From assembly GCA_905221615.1 (NCBI GenBank), contig CAJNDT010006013.1, forward strand, positions 728,071-792,070: a stretch of DNA of 64,000 nucleotides, given 5' to 3'. Made by a program: the position numbers and the translations under genes. The notes below the pieces were generated by a model that did no database searches, had not been told where the DNA came from, and worked only from the letters and a program-made list of their open reading frames with translations. Origin of the DNA: Symbiodinium sp. CCMP2592. Lineage: Eukaryota; Sar; Dinophyceae; Suessiales; Symbiodiniaceae. Shown here piece by piece: positions 32,865 to 42,841 of this stretch (the stretch's first letter is position 1; each line of letters opens with the position of its first letter).

Positions 32865-33122
32865 CTAGTCCATCTCTTCTAGCGGAGAATCAACAGTATC
32901 CGTGCATTGCGGTGCGCCTTCCAGGATTGCAATGCGGCGTTCCAGGCTGCCGAGCTTTGCAAGGACCGCCTGAATGCGGTCAGAGAGTGCGTCTATGCGC
33001 TCATGAATCGATGCGCCCATGTCGATGCAATCTTCTGCGAGGCTTTGCAGTGCGCGGACCAATTGGTCCGGGGTGGCTGCCTCGGGCGGATCCATGGCGT
33101 CGATATGGCGGAAAACTGCCAT
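32865..33122 (-). CDS. small coiled-coil ORF, first ORF after the spliced-leader relic
   Basis: 85 codons from ATG 33122 (MAVFRHIDAMDPPEAATP), ending LEEMD. The residues LVRALQSLAEDCIDMG and IDALSDRIQAVLAKLGSLER have heptad spacing of hydrophobics and would form a coiled coil. The start codon is 98 nt downstream of the spliced-leader relic, a normal 5' UTR length, which supports this as the first reading frame of the ancestral transcript. Confidence 0.45.
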   Translation of the reverse strand: MAVFRHIDAMDPPEAATPDQLVRALQSLAEDCIDMGASIHERIDALSDRIQAVLAKLGSLERRIAILEGAPQCTDTVDSPLEEMD

Positions 33123-33219
33123 GCAATGCGTAGCAAGAATGAAAGTGCGTATGTGTTTGCTACATGTTGAAAAATTTCTTACGCATGCGATGCGAGAAGG
33201 CGAACACTAGTTGTGAGTG

Positions 33220-33240
33220 CTTGTGCCAAAATGGCTACGG
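33220..33240 (-). other. relic of the dinoflagellate spliced leader (DinoSL)
   Basis: The minus strand reads CCGTAGCCATTTTGGCACAA and one more G. It matches 20 of the 21 core positions of the conserved dinoflagellate trans-spliced leader, with T to A at one base. The leader is normally added to mRNA in trans. A genomic copy at the head of an ORF series means a spliced mRNA was reverse-transcribed and re-integrated. Confidence 0.85.
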
Positions 33241-33308
33241 AGCGTTAAAAGGTTTCGACACAGATAAGAAAACACAGTTGAATCAAAAACACAAACTCAC
33301 AACTAGCA

Positions 33309-34393
33309 TACGTGGCCAGCGCAGTACTTTGGAGACTTTGAGGCAGGCAGCACTGCTCGAGCCGCAGGGCCGTTTTTTGGCCAGGTTCTTTTTCGCAGTG
33401 CGCACTGTAAGCAAACTCTAAACCCTAAACGGAGATGCTGCTGAGCAAACCCAACACCCTCAGGGGAGATGTTGGTAAGGAGCTGTCCATAGCCAAACAC
33501 TAAACCCTAAAAGAAGATGTTGGTAAGTAAACCCTAAGCCCTAAAAGGAGATGTCGGTGACGATGAAAGTTGGGACGCAAACGCAGACCCTATAGGAGCT
33601 CTCACAGTAATATGCCTAATAGTAGCAACCCTTGAGCCAAACCCTAAACCCTAAAAAGAGATGTTGGTAACCAAACCCTAAACCCTAAAAGGAGCTATCG
33701 AAAGCCAAACCCTAAACCCTAAAAGGAGATGTCGGTGAGCCAAACCCTAAACCCTAAAAGGAGATGTTGGTAACCAAACCCTAAACCCTAAAAGGAGATG
33801 TCGGTGAGCCAAACCCTAAACCCCAAAAAGGAGATGCTGGTCAGCCAAACCCTAAACCCTAAAAGGAGATGCTGGTCAGCCAATCCCTAAACCCTAAAAG
33901 GATATGTCGAAAGCCAAACCCTAAACCCTAAAAGGAGATGTTGGTAACCAAACCCTAAACCCTAAAAGGAGATGTTGGTAACCAAACCCTAAACCCTAAA
34001 AGGAGATGTTGGTAACCAAACCCTAAACCCTAAAAGGAGATGCTGGTCAGCAAAGCCTTAACCCTAAAAGGAGATGTCGAAAGCCAACCCTGCCAAAAGG
34101 ATGTTGAAAAGCAAACCCTGAAAAGGATGAATGTTGAGATTCCCAGTGGCCTTTCCGTGGCCAGGGGTGCCAGGAAGAGTGAGGCCGCTTGCAGACTTGC
34201 CAGGGATTGCGCGTCGAGGCAAGCCACGAGCTGGGAGTGCACGGACTCAGGCCATGTGCGCAGGTCCGAGGACTGCAAGGGCCAGAGTCGCATGCTTGCA
34301 GTTGGGCCAGAGAGTGCTTCGGAGAACAAGTTTCTTGGGCAACCCCGGGCCTTCGGAGAACAAGTTTCTCGGGCAAACCCCGGGCTATGCGCG
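33309..34393. repeat. left arm of a giant palindrome
   Basis: The reverse complement of 34597-35580 with very high identity. The arm is 1085 bp against 984 bp on the right, mainly because the left has more satellite units. The outer 80 bp are shared with repeat R. Confidence 0.9.
33420..34095. repeat. 34-bp satellite containing telomere motif, left block
   Basis: About 15-18 imperfect tandem copies of a unit made of CCAAACCCTAAACCCTAAAA and GGAGATGTTGGTAA. Each unit holds two CCCTAAA telomere-type motifs plus a spacer that varies between GATGTTGGTAA, GATGTCGGTGAG and GATGCTGGTCAG. Confidence 0.85.
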
Positions 34394-34448
<55 letters not shown>

Positions 34449-34498
34449 GACACTACTACTGACACTAATACTGACACTACTACTGACACTACTACTGA

Positions 34499-34537
<39 letters not shown>

Positions 34538-34542
34538 CACTA

Positions 34543-34596
<54 letters not shown>
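34394..34596. repeat. (CTA)n microsatellite at the palindrome centre
   Basis: About 65 CTA units with regularly placed TGACACTA interruptions. It forms the spacer between the inverted arms. Confidence 0.95.
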
Positions 34597-34597
<1 letters not shown>

Positions 34598-35580
34598 GCG
34601 CATAGCCCGGGGTTTGCCCGAGAAACTTGTTCTCCGAAGGCCCGGGGTTTGCTCAAGAAACTTGTTCTCCGAAGCACTCTCTGGCCCAACTGCAAGCATG
34701 CGACTCTGGCCCTTGCAGTCCTCGGACCTGCGCACATGGCCTGAGTCCGTGCACTCCCAGCTCGTGGCTTGCCTCGACGCGCAATCCCTGGCAAGTCTGC
34801 AAGCGGCCTCACTCTTCCTGGCACCCCTGGCCACGGAAAGGCCACTGGGAATCTCAACATTCATCCTTTTCAGGGTTTGCTTTTCAACATCCTTTTGGCA
34901 GGGTTGGCTTTCGACATCTCCTTTTAGGGTTAAGGCTTTGCTGACCAGCATCTCCTTTTAGGGTTTAGGGTTTGGTTACCAACATCTCCTTTTAGGGTTT
35001 AGGGATTGGCTGACCAGCATCTCCTTTTAGGGTTTAGGGTTTGGCTGACCAGCATCTCCTTTTTGGGGTTTAGGGTTTGGCTCACCGACATCTCCTTTTA
35101 GGGTTTAGGGTTTGGTTACCAACATCTCCTTTTAGGGTTTAGGGTTTGGCTCACCGACATCTCCTTTTAGGGTTTAGGGTTTGGCTTTCGATATCTCCTT
35201 TTAGGGTTTAGGGTTTGGTTACCAACATCTCTTTTTAGGGTTTAGGGTTTGGCTCAAGGGTTGCTACTATAAGGCATATTACTGTGAGAGCTCCTATAGG
35301 GTCTGCGTTTGCGTCCCAACTCTCATCGTCACCGACATCTCCTTTTAGGGCTTAGGGTTTACTTACCAACATCTTCTTTTAGGGTTTAGTGTTTGGCTAT
35401 GGACAGCTCCTTACCAACATCTCCCCTGAGGGTGTTGGGTTTGCTCAGCAGCATCTCCGTTTAGGGTTTAGAGTTTGCTTACAGTGCGCACTGCGAAAAA
35501 GAACCTGGCCAAAAAACGGCCCTGCGGCTCGAGCAGTGCTGCCTGCCTCAAAGTCTCCAAAGTACTGCGCTGGCCACGTA
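34597..35580. repeat. right arm of the giant palindrome
   Basis: The inverse of 33309-34393, starting CGCGCATAGCCCGGGGTTTG and ending in TGGCCACGTA. It includes the inverted satellite (about 34910-35400), now read as TTTAGGG. It is shorter than the left arm by roughly three satellite units. Confidence 0.9.
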
Positions 35581-36053
35581 TTATGCGGTTTCGGCCCCCG
35601 CGGCAGAGACGAACGCGCGCGAGCAAAAACAACCTGGCCAAAAAACGGCCCTGCGGCTCAAGCACTGCTGCCTGCCTCAAAGTCTCCAAAGTACTGCGCT
35701 GGCCACGTATTTTGCGGTTCCGGCCCCCGCGCCGGAGACCAACGTGCGCGACAAATTTGTGATTTGTCGCGGAAATCATCTCCTGCCATCAGACTCTGAG
35801 AACCCTCGAAAGTACTGCGCCTGCCACGTATTTTGCACTTGCCGTCGTGCTCTACGGCGGTAACATAGCCAAAAAAAGGCCGCGGGGCTGTCGCAGCAAA
35901 CACCAATTTGCGCGTAAAATTCCAAATTTTACACGGAAATCGTCTCCTGCCATCAGAACCCTCCAACCCTCGAAAGTACTGCGCCTGCCACGTATTTTGT
36001 ACCTTGCTGCCTATGTAAGGAAAGCTCCGCGGGGCAAACCTAGGGCTACGGCC
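35581..36053 (-). repeat. complex repeat R, right copy (inverted)
   Basis: The reverse complement of 24769-25226. It follows the palindrome directly, and its first half-unit (35500-35580) is shared with the palindrome arm. It ends CCTAGGGCTACGGCCGTAC next to a trinucleotide repeat, mirroring the left copy. Confidence 0.8.
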
Positions 36054-36055
36054 GT

Positions 36056-36063
36056 ACTACGCG

Positions 36064-36095
<32 letters not shown>

Positions 36096-36102
36096 GCTAC
36101 TG

Positions 36103-36134
<32 letters not shown>

Positions 36135-36243
36135 GCTACTGCTACTGCTACTGCTACTGCTACTGCTGCTGCTACTGCTACTGCTACTGCTACTGCTACT
36201 GCTACTACTACTGCTACTGCTACTGCTACTGCTACTGCTACTC
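36056..36243. repeat. (CTA/CTG)n microsatellite
   Basis: Mixed CTA and CTG trinucleotides over about 185 bp. Confidence 0.95.
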
Positions 36244-37586
36244 CTTAATGCTTGTGGAGCACCGAAACGGACTTGCAACCCTAGAGCTACAAAACCTACG
36301 CTGTCTGCCGTGCACAATTAGCACTTGAAAGCTTAATTAAGGGCTTGAGCCAAAACGTTTCGTTTTGGACAATATGTACATGTTTCCTGCTCGGACACAA
36401 GATCGGGCGGAGCGGGAGCTCGCCCGATTGAGGAGCGATGCCATATCCAGCATATGGGCCTGCGGCCTACTTGCCTGTTAACGAATCAAGTTCTGGGGTT
36501 GCTAAATTGAGCAAGCATACTCTATCTGCAAGGTTCTGGAGGTCGGTAAAATTGAGCAAAAATATTCTATGTGCTTGGTTTACGCCGATGGAAATATTCT
36601 ATCTGCAAGTTCTGGTTCGGTCATATTCTATCCGCAAGGGACCTAGAATCCCTTCCCTCCTCCAAGCCCTCGACATGCATTAATTACGTGGACTGCTCTC
36701 GCCGCCCAGCATGCGGCAGTTCGGGGCTTTTGGCTTGGTTAGCCGTTGCAGGGTAGAGGGGCTTGTGTCGGTCCAACGAGGCACCGGTAGGACAACAAAC
36801 ACCTCATGTGCAGGCCCATCCAGGTTAGGCATTGAGCAACTAGACGTCCGGCCGCAGAGCTAAACTAGACAGTCCCAAGGTCGGGGCAACTGTGCCGGGC
36901 TTGTCGCTGGGCCGCACACGGCACAGAAGCTGCGAGTACTCTGCGCCTGGAGTTTGTTCGCAGAGCCGTTCGAAGGCTTCACGTAGCCAAAGAATCCGCG
37001 GAGGCTCGAGGAAGTACAGGATCCGACTTTCCAAGTGGCTCGTGGAGAAAAATGTTTGTGGGCTCTCGCAAACAACTCACCGAACTGGTTCAGGACGCTT
37101 GAAACGTTCAGCCTGCAACTCAGCTTGAGGTGTTTGAGGAATTGTGCCTAGTGACTCAGGGTGTGGGGCTTGGCTTTGGGATGTGGTTTTGTAGCAGTTT
37201 TTTTGACTAGTTTTTACCATGCCCGAACAACACTTTTGCCAGGAGCCGTCCTCGTCAACAAGAGTTTCAGGACGACGAACGCAAACCACACGTCATGACG
37301 TTTTGGGCTCTGGCCTGTGGACGGACGGCTGTTCGACGCCTGAAGCGGGGTGGTTGCAGGTTGCACATGAAGCAGTGTATGTCTAGAGGTGTCCGAAGAT
37401 CCTCTCTGTTGTCGGTGAAACATCGCGGCTGCAAACTCGGCCCTATAAAACACAACACCCTTGCTGCCTGCTCAATGTTATCATTGAATCAGGTCATCCG
37501 GCCACACAAAAACAGCGATATCTTGGAAAGCTGAAGCGACTCCTTCCCCGACGAGAACACTGCCAGTCTTTATCACCAAAGATCTG
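36244..37586. other. no firmly supported gene
   Basis: A minus-strand frame at 36840-37034 (AFERLCEQTPGAEYSQLLCR) looks weakly coding, but no family or splice signals were identified. A 12-nt match to the 3' end of the spliced leader occurs at 36344-36355. Confidence 0.3.
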
Positions 37587-37898
37587 TTGAGTCGTATATT
37601 CACTGACGCATGTATGTACTGTGGCAGCTCCTCGCACTGGTACTCAAACTGTCCTTACGGCAGCCGAGCCCGTACTGCATCCCTGTCCCCACTGCATGAG
37701 TTTGCCCGATTTCCCTCACATTGGACCTATTTTCGACATCTTTATAAAGGGAGTGCAACATGCGCACGTGCGATGAAATACGTTTGGAGCTTCTCTCGGT
37801 TCCTACAGCGCCAGGCCGTCCCGCTGCACAAGCACGAGGACTTGAGGCAAGCAACCGAATCCAGGAACCCAAACTCAAAACTTAACGCTTTAAAGTAA
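37587..37898 (+). CDS. short ORF with a CCHC zinc knuckle
   Basis: A plus-strand frame of about 103 codons with CMYCGSSSHWYSNCPYG at about 37611-37661. This fits C-x2-C-x4-H-x4-C, the gag/nucleic-acid zinc knuckle. The rest is unremarkable. It is one of very few plausible plus-strand coding pieces here, and the match could be chance. Confidence 0.3.
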   Translation: MSRIFTDACMYCGSSSHWYSNCPYGSRARTASLSPLHEFARFPSHWTYFRHLYKGSATCARAMKYVWSFSRFLQRQAVPLHKHEDLRQATESRNPNSKLNALK

Positions 37899-40144
37899 AG
37901 CAGCGACGTTGCCAAGTCCGTAAGTGCCAACCACTTTGAGTCTGAGCCCCAACCACTAGATCCGTGAACCTGCCCTTCCTTACCAAAAAATCAACGCATG
38001 AACCCTGTTTCGGGCAAGGAATCATTAATGTCCTGAAATTAAAAATGCCTTGTTGATAAAGTCCAAGTAAAATACCCAGCCAATAGCAGACGAGAGTTGG
38101 AACTCCTTGAATCAAACGTTGAACCTGTGATACAATGATAACCCTTGGCGACCAATGCTCGGGCTCATGCTGAAGAACGCATCACGCAACCGCACTTCGC
38201 CACATGAGAAGAAGAAGCTTGGCCCTGTGTCTCTCAAGTTTGTTGCTGCCTCCATATGGTATCTTGTTTGTGTTCCCTACTTTGAACTTAGGTCTTGTGA
38301 CGTATACTTTGGACTCGAGTCGGGTTTCTGAATTATTAAGTTCTGCCGAAGGAGAGCGCTTCTTGTCCAAATGGGAAACTTTGGTTTCGTGAGCTGTGAA
38401 TGTTGAACTGTGGCTATCAGTCACACATGGCTCGCTTCAAACTCCTGTGAGCCACAGCATGGACTCCAGCACAGCCCCGGCAAAGCAATATACCGCACTC
38501 TACAACATGACAGCATGAATTCAGTCCAAGTCTAAGCTCGGGATGATTCATCAGAATCATGAGCCCCATGCCCCGGTGAAGGAAAGTCGACAGAGTTCAA
38601 GCCGCCAAAGCACACCCGCCTCAAACCCAGCTTTCGGGTGTGATTAGGAATCAACGAGTTGATGTTCTTGGAAAACTGCCTTGAGTATTCCTGCCCAGAA
38701 CAGCGCTGACTTTCTGCGAAGCAATGTGAAGCGAAAAAGTTGAAGGCCAGGCAGGAACCCGAGAAATGTCCACCTGCAGCTTGCGACTCCCTCAGCCTCG
38801 AATCCCGAAGTATCGCGTCTACCAAGTTCCATTGTTGTCTGTGTGTGCGAAAGGCTCCAGGCCCAAGCCTGTAGACGTTGACGGCTGCTTTTCAGGAGTA
38901 CGATACAAACTTGTAGTTCACAGGGTTTCATGATGTTTCGCCATTGTGGTAGGGGACTGCAGCTTACGGGCGTCAGGGTCTTAGTTACAGGCTGGATTTC
39001 GGACAGTGACTTCAAGTATTGGAGTTTCCACAGCATGGCCGGAATTCGGAAAGTTGAAACACAAAGTAGAAAGCTGCATCAAGACTGGTTCAACGGGACA
39101 TCTTCATGTGTGATGACCGACTGAACCAAGCACAAATCCGACACTCAGACCTTCGTGAGTCGGCAACCAAAGCTCCCGTAACTGCACACATATGTCGTCA
39201 AAATCCCACAAGCCCGCGGTACACGAAAAGCTGCTCGTGGACAGTTCGACATGAATCGGTTCACAAGGACACTCCAGGCTTTCCCATCCACATTATGCCC
39301 CGCACGCTTTCATTTGTTGTCATTGAAACATACAATGTCCTAAACAGACTGACTCCGTCGAACCTTTCAGACAGGCACGAGCCTACGATCCAAAGGTCGT
39401 GTACGAAACACCAACAGCCCCCTGAGAGTTGGAAAGATTGGTCATGGAGAATCACGTGTGAGCTTATTGCAAGCATCAATCCTACCGTTGTAGTCTGGAA
39501 CACGAAAAGTTAAGCTACAAGAGACTTCGGGGCTGCTGGATCCTTTGCGCACTATCAAGCCAACACATCTGCAGTCCTCACGTCCCGAATCGCACTTTCG
39601 GCCGAACCCGGAGAAGTCCTTTGCTCGGGATGAATCCCAGGATCCGCCATGCTGCCGCGAGCCTGTCCTTTTCGAAAATAATGGACACTTCGAAGTCGGC
39701 GGCATATTCAGCATCCCACTACAAGTCATAGGACTCGGATCAATATGTTTACAGGCAGAACAGCCAGAATGCATAAGCACATTTTTCTTGAGCCAAGGTA
39801 CGACGGTAGGTGCAGACGACTAGCTACATCTTCCACAAAATACACCCCCCGCGCATCTTAGTGCAGCGGTGGAGGCGAAGGCGATGGAAGGAAAGACTAG
39901 TCGTTAGACCGTCGTGGCTGTGATAGCGTAAACGACTTGCAAACAAAGGCAAATTAATGATTAATGCGGCCGAAGCTTTGCGCCCTTTCTCTGCATTGAG
40001 TCGGTCTGCTACCAACCCGTTAGGGCGGTGCCAGAGCTTAAATCTCACTTCACTACTAACCAGACGGCATCTAAAGATCTCAGAATACCATCCCGTTAGG
40101 GAGGTGATCACAGCTCGGCACAAAAGGCCTAGCGCAGGGCGGCA
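37899..40144. other. gene-free stretch
   Basis: Only short frames without domains (for example 38644-39036 minus). No repeats of note. Confidence 0.4.
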
Positions 40145-41377
40145 TCAGTAGATGCGATCTCGCCTCCGGGTCCTGTACTTGTAGACCTCATGCACCCATC
40201 CAGACATGAACCATTGGACGTGGGAAGTGTCCAACAAAGTAAATCCGCGCAGGTTGCCGTATGAGGGAACCGCATTGATGACCGATGTGGGCTGGATGTA
40301 ATCTTCAGTCGTAGCAGCAAACACATCCCATTGATATTGGTCCACGCGATGCCATTCTGGACGTCTCGCCAGCGAGGGATCGATGACGTTCCCAGCCAAA
40401 TCATTCCCCAAAGTGAAGTTGGAGTAAAGGAGGCCGGCGACCCTCAACTGATCGAAGAAGCCAACGACGGTTTCCCACATCCGGACCTCTCGGTCGGAGA
40501 CATTCCGTGTTTCGAAGAACACGCCGAAGGTGGGTGGATCATGCGCTCGGCGGCGGTAGGTCTCAGACCACTCGCGCCTCGTTGTGAGGTCCACGTTGGA
40601 AGATGGCGCCTCACTCACGGTATCATCCATAGCAGTGGAGGGAGCAGCCGTTTCCGGTGCTGGGTCCTGGAATCCAGCACGCATGGCGTCCCAGTCTGCC
40701 TCACTGATGTACTCCGAGGGTTCAAGATCCACTCGCCTTGGTGGCGGCATAGCCGGCTCTCTTGGTCGCATGTCTGACGACGACCCAGACGCCTCACCCA
40801 GACTGGTTCTGATGTGAACCTCCGTGGGGCGATGGCGCGCAATCGGCGATCTGGTACGATTGCGATCGGTTGATGTCGTTGCACGCTCGTCAGAGCTGCG
40901 ACCACGCCTGGATGGAGATGCAGGCGGCATGGGTGGACGTCGCTCAGAGGCTGGTGCCGAAGTGGTAATGCGCTGGTGCCCACTCTCCCCGATGCGTCGA
41001 TCCATATAGTGCTGGGGATATCGGCGATAGTACGGCGTATAAGCCAACAGCTCGTGGAGCTGACGCCTTCCAAGCCCTTGGGCCCCGGCCGGTACCTGCA
41101 GATCTCTCTGGGTGCGAAGGATGGGGTTGGACCGCTCCGTCTTTGTTCTGCTCCAGGGCAACTCTTTGCTGAAGAAGTTCGCCAACTCCCCCATGATGGC
41201 CATGATTTCATTCTGCACAACGACATACTTTTCGCCGTTGTATTGCAGGATCGAAAACTCATGCTGGTTCGACTTCACCGCCTTGATGAGAACTGCAATC
41301 TCATCGATGGTGTAGAACCGATCATGGAAGCCGATTAGACACTCCGTTAGGAGGTCGATCTCACGCTGGCCTGTCAC
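40145..41377 (-). pseudogene. 410-residue protein of unknown function, 5' part frameshifted
   Basis: An open frame from about 41377 to the stop at 40145. The N-terminal part (TECLIGFHDRFYTIDEIAVL, ILQYNGEKYVVVQNE) looks like a folded domain. The middle is an Arg/Ser/Pro-rich disordered linker. The C-terminal part is aromatic-rich (RMWETVVGFFDQL, HVQWFMSGWVHEVYKYR). Upstream, to about 41610, coding continues in other frames: YSVDPITAHNYAKMA, then DGLSFHTVEALQRF, then PDPQGKGKGHGTSSYYDATG. At least two frame changes separate these from the main frame, so this is either a multi-exon gene or a decayed copy. No domain name can be given. Confidence 0.4.
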
Positions 41378-41610
41378 CCAAAGGAGCGCAACTTCCCAGT
41401 GGCATCGTAGTAAGAGGACGTGCCATGACCTTTGCCCTTTCCCTGAGGGTCGGGAAGCCTCACGTTAGCGAAGCGTTGCAGCGCTTCGACTGTGTGAAAG
41501 CTCAAGCCATCTTGGCGTAGTTGTGGGCAGTGATGGGGTCCACACTGTATTGCCCCTGCGGAGTGGTGCGATGGAGTTTGTCCGCCCTTTTTTGCTGATT
41601 GAAGTTGAAC

Positions 41611-41889
41611 ACGAAGGAACCCGTCGTGTTACAAGAACAAGCAAAAGCAAGCACTCACAGCACTTCTTTTACTTGAGCCAAATCATGTTCGTGTGCGTCG
41701 TTCAAGCTGCTCTTCATCTACCTCTAGTAGGATGCTCTTAGCTACATCATGCAAGTGCCTGGGGCTCGAATACTGTTAACTCCCTCCTTGAAGACAGCGT
41801 AAAACGCTACACTGAACTTGTTACGCAGACTACTTACTTGGTGGAACTACCACTTCAGTCAGAAGTGGAATCCAAGCTCCCTAAGCTTC
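41611..41889. other. gene-free spacer before LTR1
   Basis: No coding or repeat signal. Confidence 0.4.
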
Positions 41890-42833
41890 TGAAAGTTTAA
41901 ACCCTTGTACCAGTATACTTCTTATAACCACGGCGCGAGCTTGGATTCTTTTCTCACTCTCAGCTCCGCTGTTGGGCTGTGCTTGAGCCTCCGTTTGACC
42001 TTCTGAAAGTTTAAACCCTTATACCAGTATACTTCTTATAACCACGGCGCGAGCTTGGATTCTTTTCTCACTCCGTGCTCCGCTGTCGGGCTGTGCTTGA
42101 GCCTACGTTTGACCTGCGGTGAAACACTGGATTCCTGTATGTAAATGGGCATGAGGGAAAATTGAACTATCTGTTACGCCCTCATCGCATACACAGCTTT
42201 GTCGTGTAATGCGATCCTTGTGAAACTTTTCCTACATCTACCACTGTTTTCGCATGCTCCTGTGAGCTTGATCATCACTTCTCGCACGCTTCTTTAAGCA
42301 CTTCTTGAACATCTTCAGTCTTCCTTCTTTCGTCTTCATCCTCACTCTTCAGATGTCCTATAACAGATTTACGTGAATTTCCACACACACGATTGGCATG
42401 GGACCCACTCAGGATCTAAAGCGCACTCACTTTTTCTTTACGTCGCGAAGTCTTCCATGTCGCGAAGCGCGATGTAGTCCAGGCTTGCTCTTCGGCAACT
42501 GGAAACTTTGGCGGCTTTCTTTGCACTTACCGCTCTTAGGCCTTTTGCCTCTTTTCGCTTTCGGACTTTTTCATCAGTCCTGCATCGGCTTTTCAGCCTT
42601 TTGTCATTGACTTTTAAACAATCGTTGTGCTCGTGGTGCTTTGACGTATGCCGTGGGACCTTTACGCAGTCCTCGTGGCTGTTGCTGTGGCTTTAACCAC
42701 GCTTCTCACAAGCTTTCTCCATAAGCTTTTCCGTTGTGAAACATTTCTGCCCTGGGCGATTTCCGCCCTCATCTTTTCTTCCTTGGGCGGCTCTTCCGCC
42801 CTCACGCTTGCTTCTCTTGATTGTTAAACCGCA
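41890..42833 (-). mobile_element. LTR1, 3' LTR of Copia-like element A
   Basis: On the minus strand the LTR runs from TGCGGTTTAA (42833) to CTTTCA, with the standard TG...CA ends. The first 113 bp on the plus side (41890-42002) are a tandem duplicate of the next 113 bp (from 42003), so the true LTR is probably 42003-42833 (831 bp). It is clearly homologous to LTR2 and LTR3. Confidence 0.85.
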
Positions 42834-42841
42834 ACCTTGGC

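Noticed and set aside
34131..34961. Thr-, Leu- or Val-run ORFs across the palindrome centre
   Set aside because: Translation of the (CTA)n microsatellite and its inverse flanks.
35247..35262. Spliced-leader relic in GGGTTTGGCTCAAGGG of the satellite
   Set aside because: Only the last 11 nt match, and they arise from satellite TTTAGGGTTTGGCT sequence present in every unit.
33420..35400. Head-to-head telomere fusion
   Set aside because: A fusion would read TTTAGGG followed by CCCTAAA on one strand. Here the left arm is CCCTAAA and the right arm TTTAGGG, with a microsatellite between, the opposite polarity. The motifs are also interrupted by a fixed spacer.
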